Positions 35,982 to 47,797 of a DNA stretch of 64,000 nucleotides are shown here, in pieces. Numbering within the stretch: the first letter of the stretch is position 1; each line of letters starts with the position of its first letter. This DNA comes from Erigeron canadensis. Its lineage: Eukaryota; Streptophyta; Magnoliopsida; Asterales; Asteraceae. Location of the stretch: contig NC_057764.1 in the NCBI RefSeq assembly GCF_010389155.1, forward strand, positions 16,926,001 to 16,990,000, given 5' to 3'. Below the pieces are notes generated by a model. That model did no database searches. It was not told where the DNA came from and was given only the letters and a program-made list of their open reading frames with translations. Made by a program: the position numbers and the translations under genes.

Positions 35982-36380
35982 ATCCTTCTATTGTTATCCA
36001 TGCAGGCCTCGCTAGGAAAAGAAATGTGGTATTTGGATAGTGGATGTTCAAAACACATGACTAGATCCAAGAACCTGCTGGATAACTTTGTGGAGACTGA
36101 TGGTCCCACAGTCGTGTTTGGTGACAATTCTACTGGTCAAACTGAAGGATATGGGTCTCTTTCAAATAGAGTGCTCAAGTTCACTAAAGTTGCTTATGTG
36201 AATGGACTAAAACACAATTTGATCAGCATCAGTCAATTGTGCGATACTGACTACATGGTCATACTTGATAAGCATCAACACACAATCATAAATATCTACC
36301 TGGTAGATTTCACTCCTGTCAAAACTGACAGCGAGACTTGCTTCTTTTCAAAAGCTGCTTCTCAAATCAATTGGTTATAG
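35982..36380 (+). pseudogene. Element C: aspartic protease and start of GAG-pre-integrase
   Basis: After the Gag stop and a pyrimidine-rich stretch ending in ATGCAG (35997-36002), the frame reads EMWYLDSGCSKHMTRS, with the DSG catalytic triad intact (about 36036-36050). FGDNSTGQTEGYGSL, VAYVNGLKHNLISISQLCD and FFSKAASQINWL follow. The protease releases Gag, integrase and RT from the polyprotein. A TAG at 36378-36380 stands where relatives have tryptophan (LWHRR/L-stop-HKR), which is a TGG to TAG change. Confidence 0.9.
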
Positions 36381-37928
36381 CACAAGCGTATGTCGCATGT
36401 GAATTTTAAAACAATCAATTCTCTTGCCAAGAAAAATCCTGTTCGAGGCCTTCCTCCTCTCACTTATGAGAAGGATAGGCTCTGTGGTGCCTGTGAAAAG
36501 GGTAAAAGCCACCGAGCCACTTTCAAAACCAAACAAGCAAACTCGATTAATGTCTGCTTTCATCTTCTTCACATGGATCTCTTTGGTCCTGTAAATGTCC
36601 AAAGTCTAAGGGATAGCAGATACACCTTAGTTATCGTGGATGAATATTCACGATATACTTGGACAATTTTTCTCCATTCTAAGAGTGATGCTGCTGAGGA
36701 AATAATTAATTTCCTTAAAAAGATGGAAAATCTCAACAGCATACGTGTTAAAGAACTCAGAAGTGACCATGGTACTGAGTTCAGAAACCGCACTCTTGAG
36801 ACTTTTTGTTCTGATCAAGGGATTAGACAGAACTTCTCTTCTGTTCGTACTCCTAAGCAAAATGGAGTAGCTGAATGGAGAAATAGAACTCTCATTGAAG
36901 ATGCTAGAACTATGCTCAGTGAGTCTTCTCTTCCAAGCAAATTCTGGGCTGAAGCAGTTAACATTGCTTGTCATACTCAAAATAGGTGTCTCATTGTCAA
37001 ATGACATGATAAGACTGCCTATGAGGTTCTCAAAGGCAAGAAACCTCAAATTGGATACTTCCATGTTTTTGGTTGTCCAGTCTTCATCCTAAATGATAAG
37101 GATCATTTAGGCAAATTTGATCCCAAAGCTGATGATGACTACTTTCTGGGATATTCTTCCATTAGTAAAGCATTCAGAGTTTTCAACACTCTTACTCAAA
37201 GAGTAGAAGAATCAATCCATGTCACCTTCGATGAAAGTTGTTCAGCTCTTGGTGATCTTTCAAATGAGTTATCTGCTGAAGTGATTCTCAGCGATCTATC
37301 TGGTCCTTCTGAAGTATCAGCAACACATGATGTCGTTACTGACCAACCTATCGCTAGATCTTCAAATTCTTCCACTAATGTTGACTACATAACTGCTCAC
37401 ATATATTCTGTTGATCCAATTGAGCCTCTTCTTAGGACAGTTAATGCCACTTCCATTAACTCTTCTCACTCAACTGAACCTCAAGTGACTGACAGTAACG
37501 CTGAGGAATTATTTTATGATGCCTCAGCAAACTCTCTTTTAGGAGATACTGTTGATGATACATCTCAACAAGAGGTACCCACTGTTTTCAGTGACCCTCC
37601 TGTCAGCAACTTTGAACTTCTACTAACCATTGATCTCTATACCTACTCGCTATCACCAAATGAACCTACCACCACCTTATCCGCTCTCTCTCACTCTTCT
37701 TCTATTCACTCTCCAGCACTTCAATGGACTGCTGATCATCCTCTCGACCATGTGATTGGTAATCCACGCAATGGTGTCCAAACTCGCTCAGCTACAAGTA
37801 ATACTTGTCTCTATGTCAATTTACTGTCTCAAATTGTGCCCAGCAATATTGGTGAAGCCACGGCTGATCCTTCTTGGGTGGAAGCCATGCAAGAAGAACT
37901 GACACAATTTAAAAGACAACATGTTTAG
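36381..37928 (+). pseudogene. Element C: integrase
   Basis: HKRMSHVNFKTINSL and LCGACEKGKSH are the zinc-binding part. The core shows HLLHMDLFGP (D), LRSDHGTEFRN (D) and TPKQNGVAEWRN (E), so all three catalytic residues are present. A TGA at 37002-37004 falls where CGA would be read. HVFGCPVFILNDKDHLGKF, FLGYSS.SKAFRVFN and VEESIHVTFDE follow. The C-terminal 200 residues (37281 on) are S/T/D/P-rich and end WTADHPLDHVIGNPRNGVQTRS, the usual junction with RT. It ends at TAG 37926-37928. Only a few point changes disable it. Confidence 0.92.
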
Positions 37929-38825
37929 TTCTTTGTACCTCCTCCATATAAGGAACCCATTGGCACTAGATGGGTTTATAGGAATAAGATGGATGAAGCT
38001 GGTGTAGTCATCAGGAACAAGGCTAGACTGGTTGTACAAGGATACACTCAAGCTGAAGGCATTGATTATGATGAAACCTTTGCTCCAGTTGCTCGTCTTG
38101 AAGCTATTCGTCTCTTTCTCGCTCACGCTGCTTACAAAGGCTTCATTGTCTATCAAATGGACGTCAAGAGTGCCTTTCTAAATGGTGCTCTTGATGAAGA
38201 AGTCTATGTCAAGCAGCCTCCTAGTTTTGAGGATCCAAAGTATCCTCATTATGTCTACAAGCTCAATAAAGCCATTTATGGTCTCAAACATGCTCCTAGA
38301 GCCTGGTATGATACCCTCTCTACCTTTCTTTTAGACCATGTCTTTCATAGAGGAACCATTGATAGTACTCTCTTTATTTATAAAGAGAAAGCTCATGCTT
38401 TGTATGTTCAAATATATGTCGATGACATAATCTTTGGTTCCCTTTCTACTAAGCTATGTAAGAAGTTTAGTGCTCTTATGTCAAGTACGTTTGAGATGAG
38501 TATGATGGGTGAGTTAAACTTTTTCTTAGGTTTACAAGTTAAGCAACTTCCCACAGGAATAGTCATCAATTAAGAAAAGTATATTAGGGATATGTTGCAT
38601 AAATTTGACTTCACCCATGTCACTCCCAAACGTACTCCCATGTCTCCTCCCAATAATCATCACGCTGATCCTGATGGGAAGTATGTAAATCCCACTCACT
38701 ATAGAGGCATGATTGGGTCGCTCATGTATCTCACAACGAGTGGCCCTGACATTATGTTTGCCACATGTCTCTGTGCTCGTTATCAAGCTTCTCCACGTGA
38801 GTCGCATCTCCTCGCTGTAAAGTGA
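37929..38825 (+). pseudogene. Element C: reverse transcriptase
   Basis: [68 protein letters not shown] and [12 protein letters not shown] are present. The YVDD catalytic motif is intact at 38415-38426 ([10 protein letters not shown]). [16 protein letters not shown] is followed by a TAA at 38571-38573, then DMLHKFDF and YRGMIGSLMYLTTSGPDIMF, and a TGA at 38823-38825. Apart from these stops the domain is continuous in one frame, so it decayed more recently than element A. Confidence 0.92.
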
Positions 38826-39368
38826 ATCTTCAAATATCTCAAAGGTACACCCATATTGGGCCTTTGGTACCCTAGAGATTCCAACTTTGATTTTGTTGGC
38901 TTCTCTGACTCCAACTATGCTGGATGCATGCTTGATCGCAAAAGCACTAGTGGAGGTTGCCAACTGTTGGGAGGGAGACTGACAAGTTGGACTAGTTAAA
39001 AGCAACACACACTCTCCATCTCCACAGCTGAGGCAGAATATGTCTCTGCAACGACTTGTTGTGCCCAAATGCTTTGGATGAAGCATTAACTTGCTGATTA
39101 TGATCTGGAATACTCTAAAATTCCATTCATGTGTGATAATACAAGTGCTATTGCTATTACGCACAATCCTGTTCAGCACTCCAAAACCAAGCATATTGAT
39201 ATTCGATATCACTTCATTCGTGACCATGTCATGAAGGGAGATGTTGAAATCTCTTTCATTCCATTTGATGATCAATTAGCTGACATCTTTACTAAACCAT
39301 TGGATGAAACTAGATTCAAACTGCTTGTAAGCAAATTAGGAATGCTAAATGGGGAATCAGCTACATGA
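38826..39368 (+). pseudogene. Element C: RNase H end of pol
   Basis: FKYLKGTPILGLWYP, GFSDSNYAGCMLDRKSTSGG, STAEAEYVSATTC, FMCDNTSAIAITHNPVQHSKTKHIDIRYHFIRDHV, LADIFTKPLDE and KLGMLNGESAT precede the stop at 39366-39368. Stops at about 38998-39000 and 39088-39090 interrupt it. The catalytic aspartate and glutamate positions are recognisable. Confidence 0.9.
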
Positions 39369-39386
39369 CTCGTCATTTATGTTACC

Positions 39387-39417
39387 TCAGCGAGTGTAAG
39401 TTTGTCTTACTCGCTGA
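39387..39417. repeat. Strong hairpin after element C pol
   Basis: TCAGCGAGTGTAAG (39387-39400), a 5-base loop, then CTTACTCGCTGA (39406-39417). This forms 12 paired bases with a 2-base bulge, 18 bases after the pol stop. The CAGCGA/TCGCTG core repeats the palindrome in the element C LTR. Confidence 0.85.
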
Positions 39418-39418
39418 A

Positions 39419-39720
39419 ACGAAAAGCAATGAAGAGCTTAGAGTCTTTATCTAGTCCAGCATCAAACGGTTGCTGGTAAAGACTTCTAAAATCCGTTCAT
39501 CTCTGTTGCTTTGAGAAAAAGCAAAATAAAGGCAATGGAAAGTCAAAAGTTTCCATCTAGTCCAATAGCAAACGGTTATTGGTAAAGACTTCTAAAATCC
39601 GTTAATCCTTGTTGCTTTAGGAAAAAGCAAAATAAAAGCAATGAAGAGCTAAAAGTCTTCATCTAGTCCATCAGCAAACGGCTGTTAGTAAAGACTTATA
39701 AAATCCGTTGATGGCTGACA
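39419..39720 (+). repeat. Three ~100-bp tandem repeats, each with a hairpin
   Basis: Units start near 39421, 39514 and 39619 and share AAAGCAA, TCTAGTCC...CAAACGG...TAAAGACTT and AAAATCCGTT. The hairpin in unit 1 is CCAGCA/TGCTGG (39456-39476), and in unit 2 CCAATA/TATTGG (39562-39582). Two base pairs changed on both sides while the CAAACGGT loop stayed. Unit 3 (39668-39688) pairs less well. Confidence 0.9.
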
Positions 39721-40350
39721 ATTTGCCAAAAACTGTTTTATCAGCAACCTCGTGCTAGTCATGAGATCGCTGATCCTCATCCTTTAAATACTTGTCTCAA
39801 CACCAATTAAATCCTTCCCTTAGAAAGAGGTGTTGAAGCATTTTATAAATAAAACAATATTAGACATATCTTTTCAATATTAAATAAAACCTAGAACTAC
39901 ATCTAAAACTAACTATTTTGGATGTAACTATGTTGGTGACGTGGCACTCTTTTGAACCATATGTTCTATAATTCAAACTGAAAAAGGTCACCCACTTGTT
40001 TCCTTGATCACGTCACCTGTCTGCGCACAACTGTTGATTGACAGTTTTTACGGCGCATACTCAAGTATTTTTAAATAAAACCTTTTTCTTTTTTTGAATA
40101 TATGTTACTCACATAGTAATTTTATATATTAAATGTGTACATATTTTTCTTGATGAGAGAGAAAACCTTTTGTATTCTTGTGAAAAAAATCTGGCCCTCT
40201 ACCATACCCTATATATTCAATCTATCTCACACATTTCCACTCACGCCTCCATATTTTTTGCTTCATTCACTTAACTTGCTCAAATCTTTCAAACTGTTCA
40301 TCTTCTTTCATAATTTCTTCATCTCTTCAATCTTCTTCTCATCAAATTTA
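39721..40350 (+). other. Element C spacer between pol and 3' ORF
   Basis: Non-coding and AT-rich. It includes another CAGCAACCTCGTGCT...GATCGCTGAT partial palindrome near 39742-39777. No gene is seen; the open frame from 40135 only leads into the 3' ORF start. Confidence 0.6.
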
Positions 40351-41156
40351 ATGGCTTCCTCATCTGAAATTCCTCAACAACAAGAAAACGCTGAGATCCC
40401 TTCTACTTCAGCCGCCACCAATAAATCCCCTTCACATATTTAAATTCCCCAGTATATGCTCCACAACATGTTAATAAATCTTCCAAAATTTCCTTTCCTG
40501 CTTCTGATATGGTTGTAAAATCCAACAATCATATCGGCTCGTCTGAAGTACCAAAAGGTACAAAAAGATATAAGCCTATTCTGGATTTTATACACGCATC
40601 TCCTGCCAACTATTGTATAATGGCAGATCCGGAAAAGATCTTTGTTCATCTTCTTCGTGAATTTTGGTGGACTTGTGACTACGATGATGAAACCAAGTCT
40701 ATCGCCGGCACTGTTCGTCAGGGGTAGAAGATCATCACCATTACACCGGCATCTCTTCACCAAACCCTTCGATTTCCACAAGAAACTAATGATAATAAGT
40801 TTGTGGAAGCCGTTGGTGATGATGTATAGAAAGCATGGTTGCCTTCCATTGGGTATAACCATCAATTAAGAAGCCTTACAGCAATCCCAAGCAACCCATT
40901 GAAGCAGAATCTGCCTGGAATCTGGAGGGTATTATTCACTCATGTGATTCAGTGCATGGGTGGAAACTCTGGATCTTATAATCAAGCATCAGCAACATCG
41001 ATGCCTATGATCCATGCACTGGCTGAGGGGCGATTTGTTGATTACGCCCAGCTAATCTTCAATGATATGAAGAACAAGATCACCATGAACAACAGGTCTC
41101 ATACAGTGCCTTTTGTGAGGATCATCTTCTCCTATCTTCAGGGAGGCACTAGGTGA
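40351..41156 (+). pseudogene. Element C: 3' ORF (env-like/unknown), N-terminal part
   Basis: ATG at 40351 (MASSSEIPQQQENAEIPSTSA) follows a long pol-to-ORF spacer. After a stop at 40441 the next frame reads YKPILDFIHASPANYCIM...EKIFVHLLREFWWTCDYD, the same N-terminal pattern as in G and F. PASLHQTLRFPQE, LPSIGYNHQLRSLTAIP and VIQCMGGNSGSYNQAS...YAQLIFNDMKNKI follow. Stops lie at about 40725, 40827 and 41154. The family is widespread next to SIRE-like pol genes; its role is not established. Confidence 0.75.
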
Positions 41157-41163
41157 AGAATAT

Positions 41164-42690
41164 GTGTTGCCAAATGCTGCCACTATTCCAATAGCGAGAG
41201 TGGGGAACAACATCTACAAACATCCCACTGAGCATCTGGTTGCTCGCCTCAATTCTCACATTAAAGAGGTACTCTTCTCTCTAAGTTCTTCTTTATACCC
41301 GAAAGACAGCGACTGGGAGTCAACACCTCTATCTGATGAGGTGGCTGATACGGTCGTTGTGGATGCCTCAACACCTCTAAATCCAAGGCAGCATCCTCAA
41401 CACAATCTCCACAATCTTCACCCTCCGCTGACGTCCCATAATGTAAGCAGAGTGTACCAAAGGGAAAACCCAAGGTTAGGACATCCTCACTGCCCAAGGA
41501 CATTAGTACCCAGGCCACCCCATCAGCAACCTCCCAACAGGTTGCTGACGAGCTAAATGGGAACAACATGCAACCACCTCAAACTTCTTTAGGCGAGGTT
41601 GGTGAAGATATTGGGTCACCCCAACCCACTAGAGGTCTAAGTCCAACTCCACCCCCAAATACTTCCCCTTCTTCTTCAATACCCTCTGAGTCGTTGATAG
41701 CAGCCAGATCAAAGATGATGCTAGAGTCAACACCCTCTACGGCCGATGATGTCCCAGTGGAACAACACTCTGACATTGAGGCACCAGGTTCTCTTCCCCA
41801 TTCACCATTGAATGTGTTGGAAACTGTTTGTGCAGGGACCGAGACTAACATTTTTGCAGATCTTGAGATAGATGATGACAACGGTAGCGAGTTTGATCCA
41901 CAAGATACGCATGCTGAAGTTACACTTGCTGCCGCTGAAGAAAGTGAAGAAGAAGTTGTTGTTGGTGATTTCTTAGCTGCAGATTTGGGGTATATCATTA
42001 TGGCTTCTTCTCCCACGCATGATGAAGAACTCCCTAACTTCTTAGCTGATATGCCTGCTCCTCCAAGTTATTCTCCAAGGCCCACAACTGCATTTGAAAC
42101 AGTTAGCCACTTTGGAGAGTTTCAAACCGAGTTGAATGAAGCCGAGCTTCATTGGAGGAAAGAGTTATGTCATCTTCAGCGAATAAGGCCAGGAGCATAT
42201 GCTGAAACTTAGGAGGTTGATGATGACATAATCATGGAGGTGCCCCCTTTGCACCATCCAGACTTCTTCAAGGTACCATGTGCTAGATACCCAATTTCCT
42301 TGAAGTCACTTTGAGTTCCTCAAGCTGATGAGGATCTTCAGACAGCCTTCACTGCTATCAAAGTGCCTGGGATTGATTATGTGGAAACATGCCAAGTGCA
42401 CGAACTTTTGAGAAGAATGCAAATTTGTCAAAGCTAAGGCAATAGGCAAGGCTATTTATATGGTTGGTTGGTTGATCAAGTAGCTATTGTGCACAAGGAG
42501 GTACACTTCAAGCTTAAGGATGTGGTCGCTAGAAATGACACTATTATTGATGAGCTTGCTGAGCAAAAGGATGCTATCTTTCAAATTACAAAGGCTTGGC
42601 ATGCTCAAACTCTTTCTCATGAGCGCCTTCTTCAGCGCAATCAAAACATCCTCGATGCCAGCATGAAAAGGGTCAGTGTTTCTAACCTTT
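41164..42690 (+). pseudogene. Element C: 3' ORF, C-terminal part, truncated
   Basis: IPIARVGNNIYKHPTEHLVARL continues the conserved region. Frame changes then lead to an S/P/T-rich and acidic stretch (41568-42212: EIDDDNGSEFDPQD, EESEEEVVV) and a helical part with YGWLVDQVAIVHKEVHF, DELAEQKDAIFQITKAWH and LLQRNQNILDASMKR (42450-42670). The last part looks like a coiled coil. It stops at the join with gypsy LTR J1 near 42690; the end of the ORF, the PPT and the 3' LTR of element C are gone. Confidence 0.7.
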
Positions 42691-45600
42691 TCATGTCCAA
42701 ACAATATATTATTTCATTTCATTTCATAGCACAAGCTGTCAATCAAGTGCTTTAATTACAATTGGGGTCTTGCCATGGAGACGACCATTTAAATTTAAGG
42801 TAGCTAGAACACAGCTCCGGTCGGACTGGAATAGAAGGTTGTCACAAAGGCAACCAACCTTCCACCGTTATGCTCCGGGTGGGTGGACGAAACCTAGTTG
42901 CGCAACTCTCTAACTACAGGCCTCCATTTTCGGAGTAAATAGTAGTGTACCGAAAGAAAACAGGTTGACAGAACTCAAGCTCATCATAAAACATTTATCA
43001 CATTGAACATACGAAACAAGTTTATTTCATAATCATATTATCAAAAATCATTTTATATATATATACATACATATATAAAAGAAATTTCATTTATATATCA
43101 TGCTTTTCACCCCGATAGTTAAACACATAAAGTAGTTTGAAAGGGGACTATGACTCACCTTGATATGCAGAGCATTATATATACTTATCCAAAATGGGAC
43201 TATCCCTACGAGAGGACTAATATACATAAGTTCCTATCTTAAGCCATTACCTTGAAATGCCACTTTCATTATGTTGCTATAAATTGTGGGATCCAAGTAT
43301 ATTGCTAACATTCACATCGTTTTGGTTGTAGAGATTTATGGTGAGAAAGGTTACTTTCATTACATGCGTAGTTATAAGTTGTTAGATTTTCGGTAACTTG
43401 GCTTCATTTGTGGTTTCACTTGATATATTAGGTTATCATATAGAAATGCCATATTAAGTTATGTTATCCTTATTCATCATTTGTTGTGTAACCGATTTTA
43501 GCGTGAAATAGCTTTTGTGATATCAATACATAGCTTGGTTACCATAATTACTAATGTCTATCTCACTTAATTATCTTTGTTTTATTTTGATTACACTTAT
43601 CATATGAAATTTGTTTAAGTGTTTTGGGCCATTATCAATTTGGCCCAAAATGTGATGGGTTTTTAAGTGACTTGGGCTCAATTTAGTTATTGGGCTTAAC
43701 CTTATTTGGGTTATGTGCTTAATGGGTTATATTGGTTATTGGACTTTATGGTTTGTTGGACCAAGTGGGCCTACTGATTTATGGTTCTATGGGTTTAGTG
43801 TTGGGCCGGGTTAGCCCATTATGGTCTTTAGTGCATCTTTTAGCCCATTATACAAGTGGTTAGTTTCCTTTCAAATTTCCTGTTTTTAATTCAGATTTTT
43901 TATGAAATGTTGGCTACTATTTTGGGGTCAAGACGAGTTATTTGGACCTTCATGATTTTTACATAGAGAATTATATGTGTCTAGTATTTTTGTAAATTTT
44001 TGGGAATTTTTAGATAATGTTTGGTGTCCTTAAAAATTATCCAAACACAAACTGTCCCGAATGGGCACTGCTTGCTACATCAGAAGTTTTATAAAATTTC
44101 TCATTGTTCTGATTGTTAGAAAAATCCCATGATTTTATTTTAAGTTTACAACACATTGAAATTACTTTCCACCAAGTATGACCTCCTGGAACCTTATGGA
44201 TTAGGAGATAAAAATTGTTAAAGTTTATAAAATATTCATACCAAATTACAGTTCTGACCAGTTTCAGTAGAAAAATCATATCTTTTATTTGGTTCAGGAT
44301 ATTTGAGTGCTTCGAGTTGGAGATTAAACTTAACTCATTTATCTACAGCTTTTATTTTGAAAGTTTTTCTTGAAACGGACCTCACATTCTGTCAGAATGT
44401 TTATTGGTTAATGCATCCCACCAATGGTGTTGGTTGCTTGTTTTAGCCTCTAAATTACCACCAACAAGATTATTACTTAATTTTGTATCTCTTAACATCA
44501 AATATAAAGATTTCAAACAAATTTCAAGATCATTCATCATCATTTTCAACTGAACTTATACAAAACATAATTGATAATCATGATTCCCAAAACATCTTTT
44601 GATTCATCCTAAAAACAACATGCATGTAAAGATCTTGTATTTTCTCAACATAAAATGCATTATTTACTTGTAAAACACATATTTACTGATAATCAAACTC
44701 AAAAGCATTAATGGATCATTGAAAAATTTATAGATAAAGATGTATTGAAATCGGTTTTGAGAGAACAACCTTAGATGATGAAAACCTTGACATATATGGC
44801 CGTTTGAGAGCTATTGATGCTTCCTATCCATGCTCCCCTTGATTATAGCTTAACCCCATACAAGATTATTGTTAGTTATTGATTGTTTGATGATTAAATC
44901 ATGAGTTTATGGGTTGTTCTTGGCCCATATTTGCTGCTGCCGATCAGTCCCCTTAAAGGGCTGATTTCGTATGGTTGTTGCCTCCAAATCACCTCTAAAC
45001 TTCCACCATACATGACTCTAGGTGATAAATGATCCATATGACTTATTATTACATTAGAATAGTTAGTTTTAAGCTCCATTTTGCCTTGAAAATCCGAAAA
45101 TGGAGAAGAAGAAAGAAGGAAAGTTGGGAGAGTTGAGAGAGACCCATTGCATGTGTGTGTGTTGTGTTTGAGTGTGAAATGAGAGAGTGGCCTGGTCTTG
45201 GGGCATAAAAAACATGGCTATGGCAGAAAATAAAGGGTATGGAGTGAGTTTATTGGTTAAGAGGTGTGGTGGGAAGACATGGGTTGGTTAACTCAAGGGG
45301 TGAGGTGTTGGGTTAGTTCCCAACTAGTGTTAAGACATACAAATAAGTATATGTATATATTATGGGTGTGTGAGTGTAAGAATAAGTGGGTTAGTTGTAT
45401 GTTGATTGGTGGATTTTATAAGAGTTTATATTTATAATAAGTTTAAGTTGTATGCATATCTTTTAATTGGAAGACTTATTCAAATATTGCAATATATTTA
45501 TGTACTTATTATTATTCAAGCTTACTATTATGTACATAATAGTTTACAAATCTATTTTCAAGTTGGTCATTATATTTTTGTGTTCAAATGTACTTTAATT

Positions 45601-45940
45601 AGCTTTGTGTTTGAATTGTTGAACATTTATAGAAATTTTTTGGTTGTTATCACAACTTGTGAGTCTTGTACATATATTTATGTAACTCAACTTCTCGAAA
45701 TAAAATTTTTGGTTCATTGACATTTCACCAAGTTTGATTAGAACTAATTTATAGCTTGAGATCGTATTGAATGATTATAGTTATTGTCTAGGGCATTTCT
45801 AAGACATTTCACTGTACTAGGGGGCAATTATCACTATGCTTTGAATATCTAGGAGGCTGTTTCTCTTAATAAACCTCTAGGGATCGAAACCTAGATAAAT
45901 ATAAGTAAGTAGTCCTAATTGGAGATTGAGGGTTGTTACA
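42691..45940 (-). repeat. J1: gypsy 3' LTR, truncated
   Basis: The right end is GGGTTGTTACA at 45940 (the LTR start on the minus strand), next to the PPT. The left end is cut near 42690: compared with 47798-52330, about 860 bp of the LTR's 3' end are missing. It shares the AGTTGCGCAACT block (about 42895-42910) and the GGCCCA-rich block with J2 and J3. It lacks the K insertion. No coding. Confidence 0.87.
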
Positions 45941-47797
45941 TCATTACCCCCTTAACATCAACTTCGTCCTCGAAGTTTGCTCGTTCACACGGTTATAAAA
46001 TGAATAGATTGGCAATAGAGATAGCTTCACGGAGTCGTACAAATGTGAGAGTTCATATAGGTTTTATCACGACCTTTCAGTTACTTACGGGCTTTTTAAC
46101 CTCCATAGTTGGGGGCATCTATTTCTTGGTGCCCTAAATATCACCTGATTAGAAGCTTTGAAAGAGTTATAATTGTCTCTCGCTTCCTGAGACGACTTTA
46201 GATTAATCGTAAGAAATCACTGTGGGTTGTCCATTCCGCCTTAATCAATGTTAAGTAATGGGATGATGACAAGAATATTAATACGGAGGTGTAATATGAG
46301 CAAACGGTTCGCAACGTGAGTTATAACAAAAATAGTAAGAGACGTTGGAATATCGATCGTTGGTGGCCACTCATTTCTCATTGTCACTTTGTACACTTTC
46401 CTTTATCGTTTGCTTTCCCAAATAAAGTATCCTCTACTGGCTCCTCGCCTACTTTTATATTTCTTTGGTTTAATGTTGGACACGCTTGCCGCTACTAGAA
46501 AATATATTGACTTTGTTTGTGACTAGTCACTTGTTAACGGACTACCCCCTTAACAAGGGTGATGCTAATTCGGGATGCCAAGTTGTATCAAAATTTGCAA
46601 AAGTACATCTTCGTAGTACCTCATTTTAGGGTTTTCTAGTATTGTGTTTATTGTTTTATGGCGTGCAAGGGGATCGTGAATTGGTTGATGATAGTTCCAT
46701 CTTGCTCCTCATACTCACCTTTGTCCTTTAACTTCATCCTTATTTTCCAAAGGTCGCCCTTTTTATTATTCGCCATGTCGCATCGTTACCAATTTCTCTT
46801 GCTTAGCTTGCAAATCATTTCTTGGCACCTTTATTTCTTCTTTTTTAATGTAGAAGTTCTATCATCTGTGACATATTTCTTACCAAACTCCTTTTTGACA
46901 TATGCACATATAACCTCTTCCATTTTTCTTCTTTTCCTACGCATTCCTCGCGATAGAGTTTACACAATCCTCATGCTTACATTTAATCATATCATACCCT
47001 CACTATCTTGGTAAGACGGACACCTCAAGCCCTTATTTTTATGGATTCCGGGCCTCCACAAAACTTCCAATGACCATGCTCTCTAAAGCCTCGTATCTAT
47101 TTTCAGCTTTCTATAACATAATGTTATTAGGATTTGCGATATAAGATAGTTTAGGTGAAACAACGGTTACTTAGTCTTTTCCTCAACCATGCCGTTCCCT
47201 CCATTTTCATTTCGTTTTCTCATGGGTCACCATACTCCTTACCATTTCGTCACTCAAATCCATCTATAATACTAGAGTAATTGTCATCTTAGATGACACA
47301 CGCGCAGTCGCTAGTCCTCGATGTTATTTCAGGAATACTTGTGAGATCATAGTGATAGGGATCCTTGAATCCTAACTCATCACAGATGTATGTTATCTTT
47401 ATCATGCTTTCGTTTCTGTATTTTGTAAATAGCTCTTCCCGGAGTTTGTAGTTTCTTGATAGTTAATTCAACGACCGACCTCCTTAATCGTTGTGGGGGT
47501 ATGTGCCTTGACTTCTAACCTTGTATTCCTTATTTGCTTTCGTTACTAACTTAGTGATTCCATATTGTTTTCCTAGTTCTCTTTTCTTAGGCGCACTACT
47601 CCTTGGGTCGAGGGTCCTTGGCGATTCACCATGTGTTGCAAAATTGTTCTCACTCAAGCTCATCTTATTTCAGCTTACGTCTATATGACCATTGACCTTG
47701 ACGGAATATCCATCATAAGTCATCGTGCTTCCCCCACTTATCGACCATACTCCCCTTCTTTAGCAAAACTAGCCTCCATTGGGTGTTGGGCGTATAC
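45941..47797 (-). mobile_element. J1 internal region (3' 1.86 kb), non-coding
   Basis: It begins (plus strand) TCATTACCCCCTTAAC, the reversed PPT, then AACTTCGTCCTCGAAGTTT, the reversed TTCGAGGACGAA motif of Tekay-type chromovirus 3' ends. It matches 52331-54178 over its full length (1857 against 1848 bp). No RT, integrase or chromodomain can be read in any frame. It stops at TATAC (47793-47797), where the LTR of J2 begins. Confidence 0.82.

Noticed and set aside
36375..37064. Minus-strand frames opposite the element C integrase
   Set aside because: They are shadows of the plus-strand pol frame, which carries clear catalytic motifs.
38532..39275. 247-codon minus-strand frame opposite RT/RNase H of element C
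   Set aside because: The plus strand encodes recognisable RT and RNase H; the antisense frame has no family pattern.
45406..45720. 104-codon frame rich in Y, I and F (possible membrane protein)
   Set aside because: It falls in the AT-rich part of the J1 LTR and is absent as a frame in J2 and J3.
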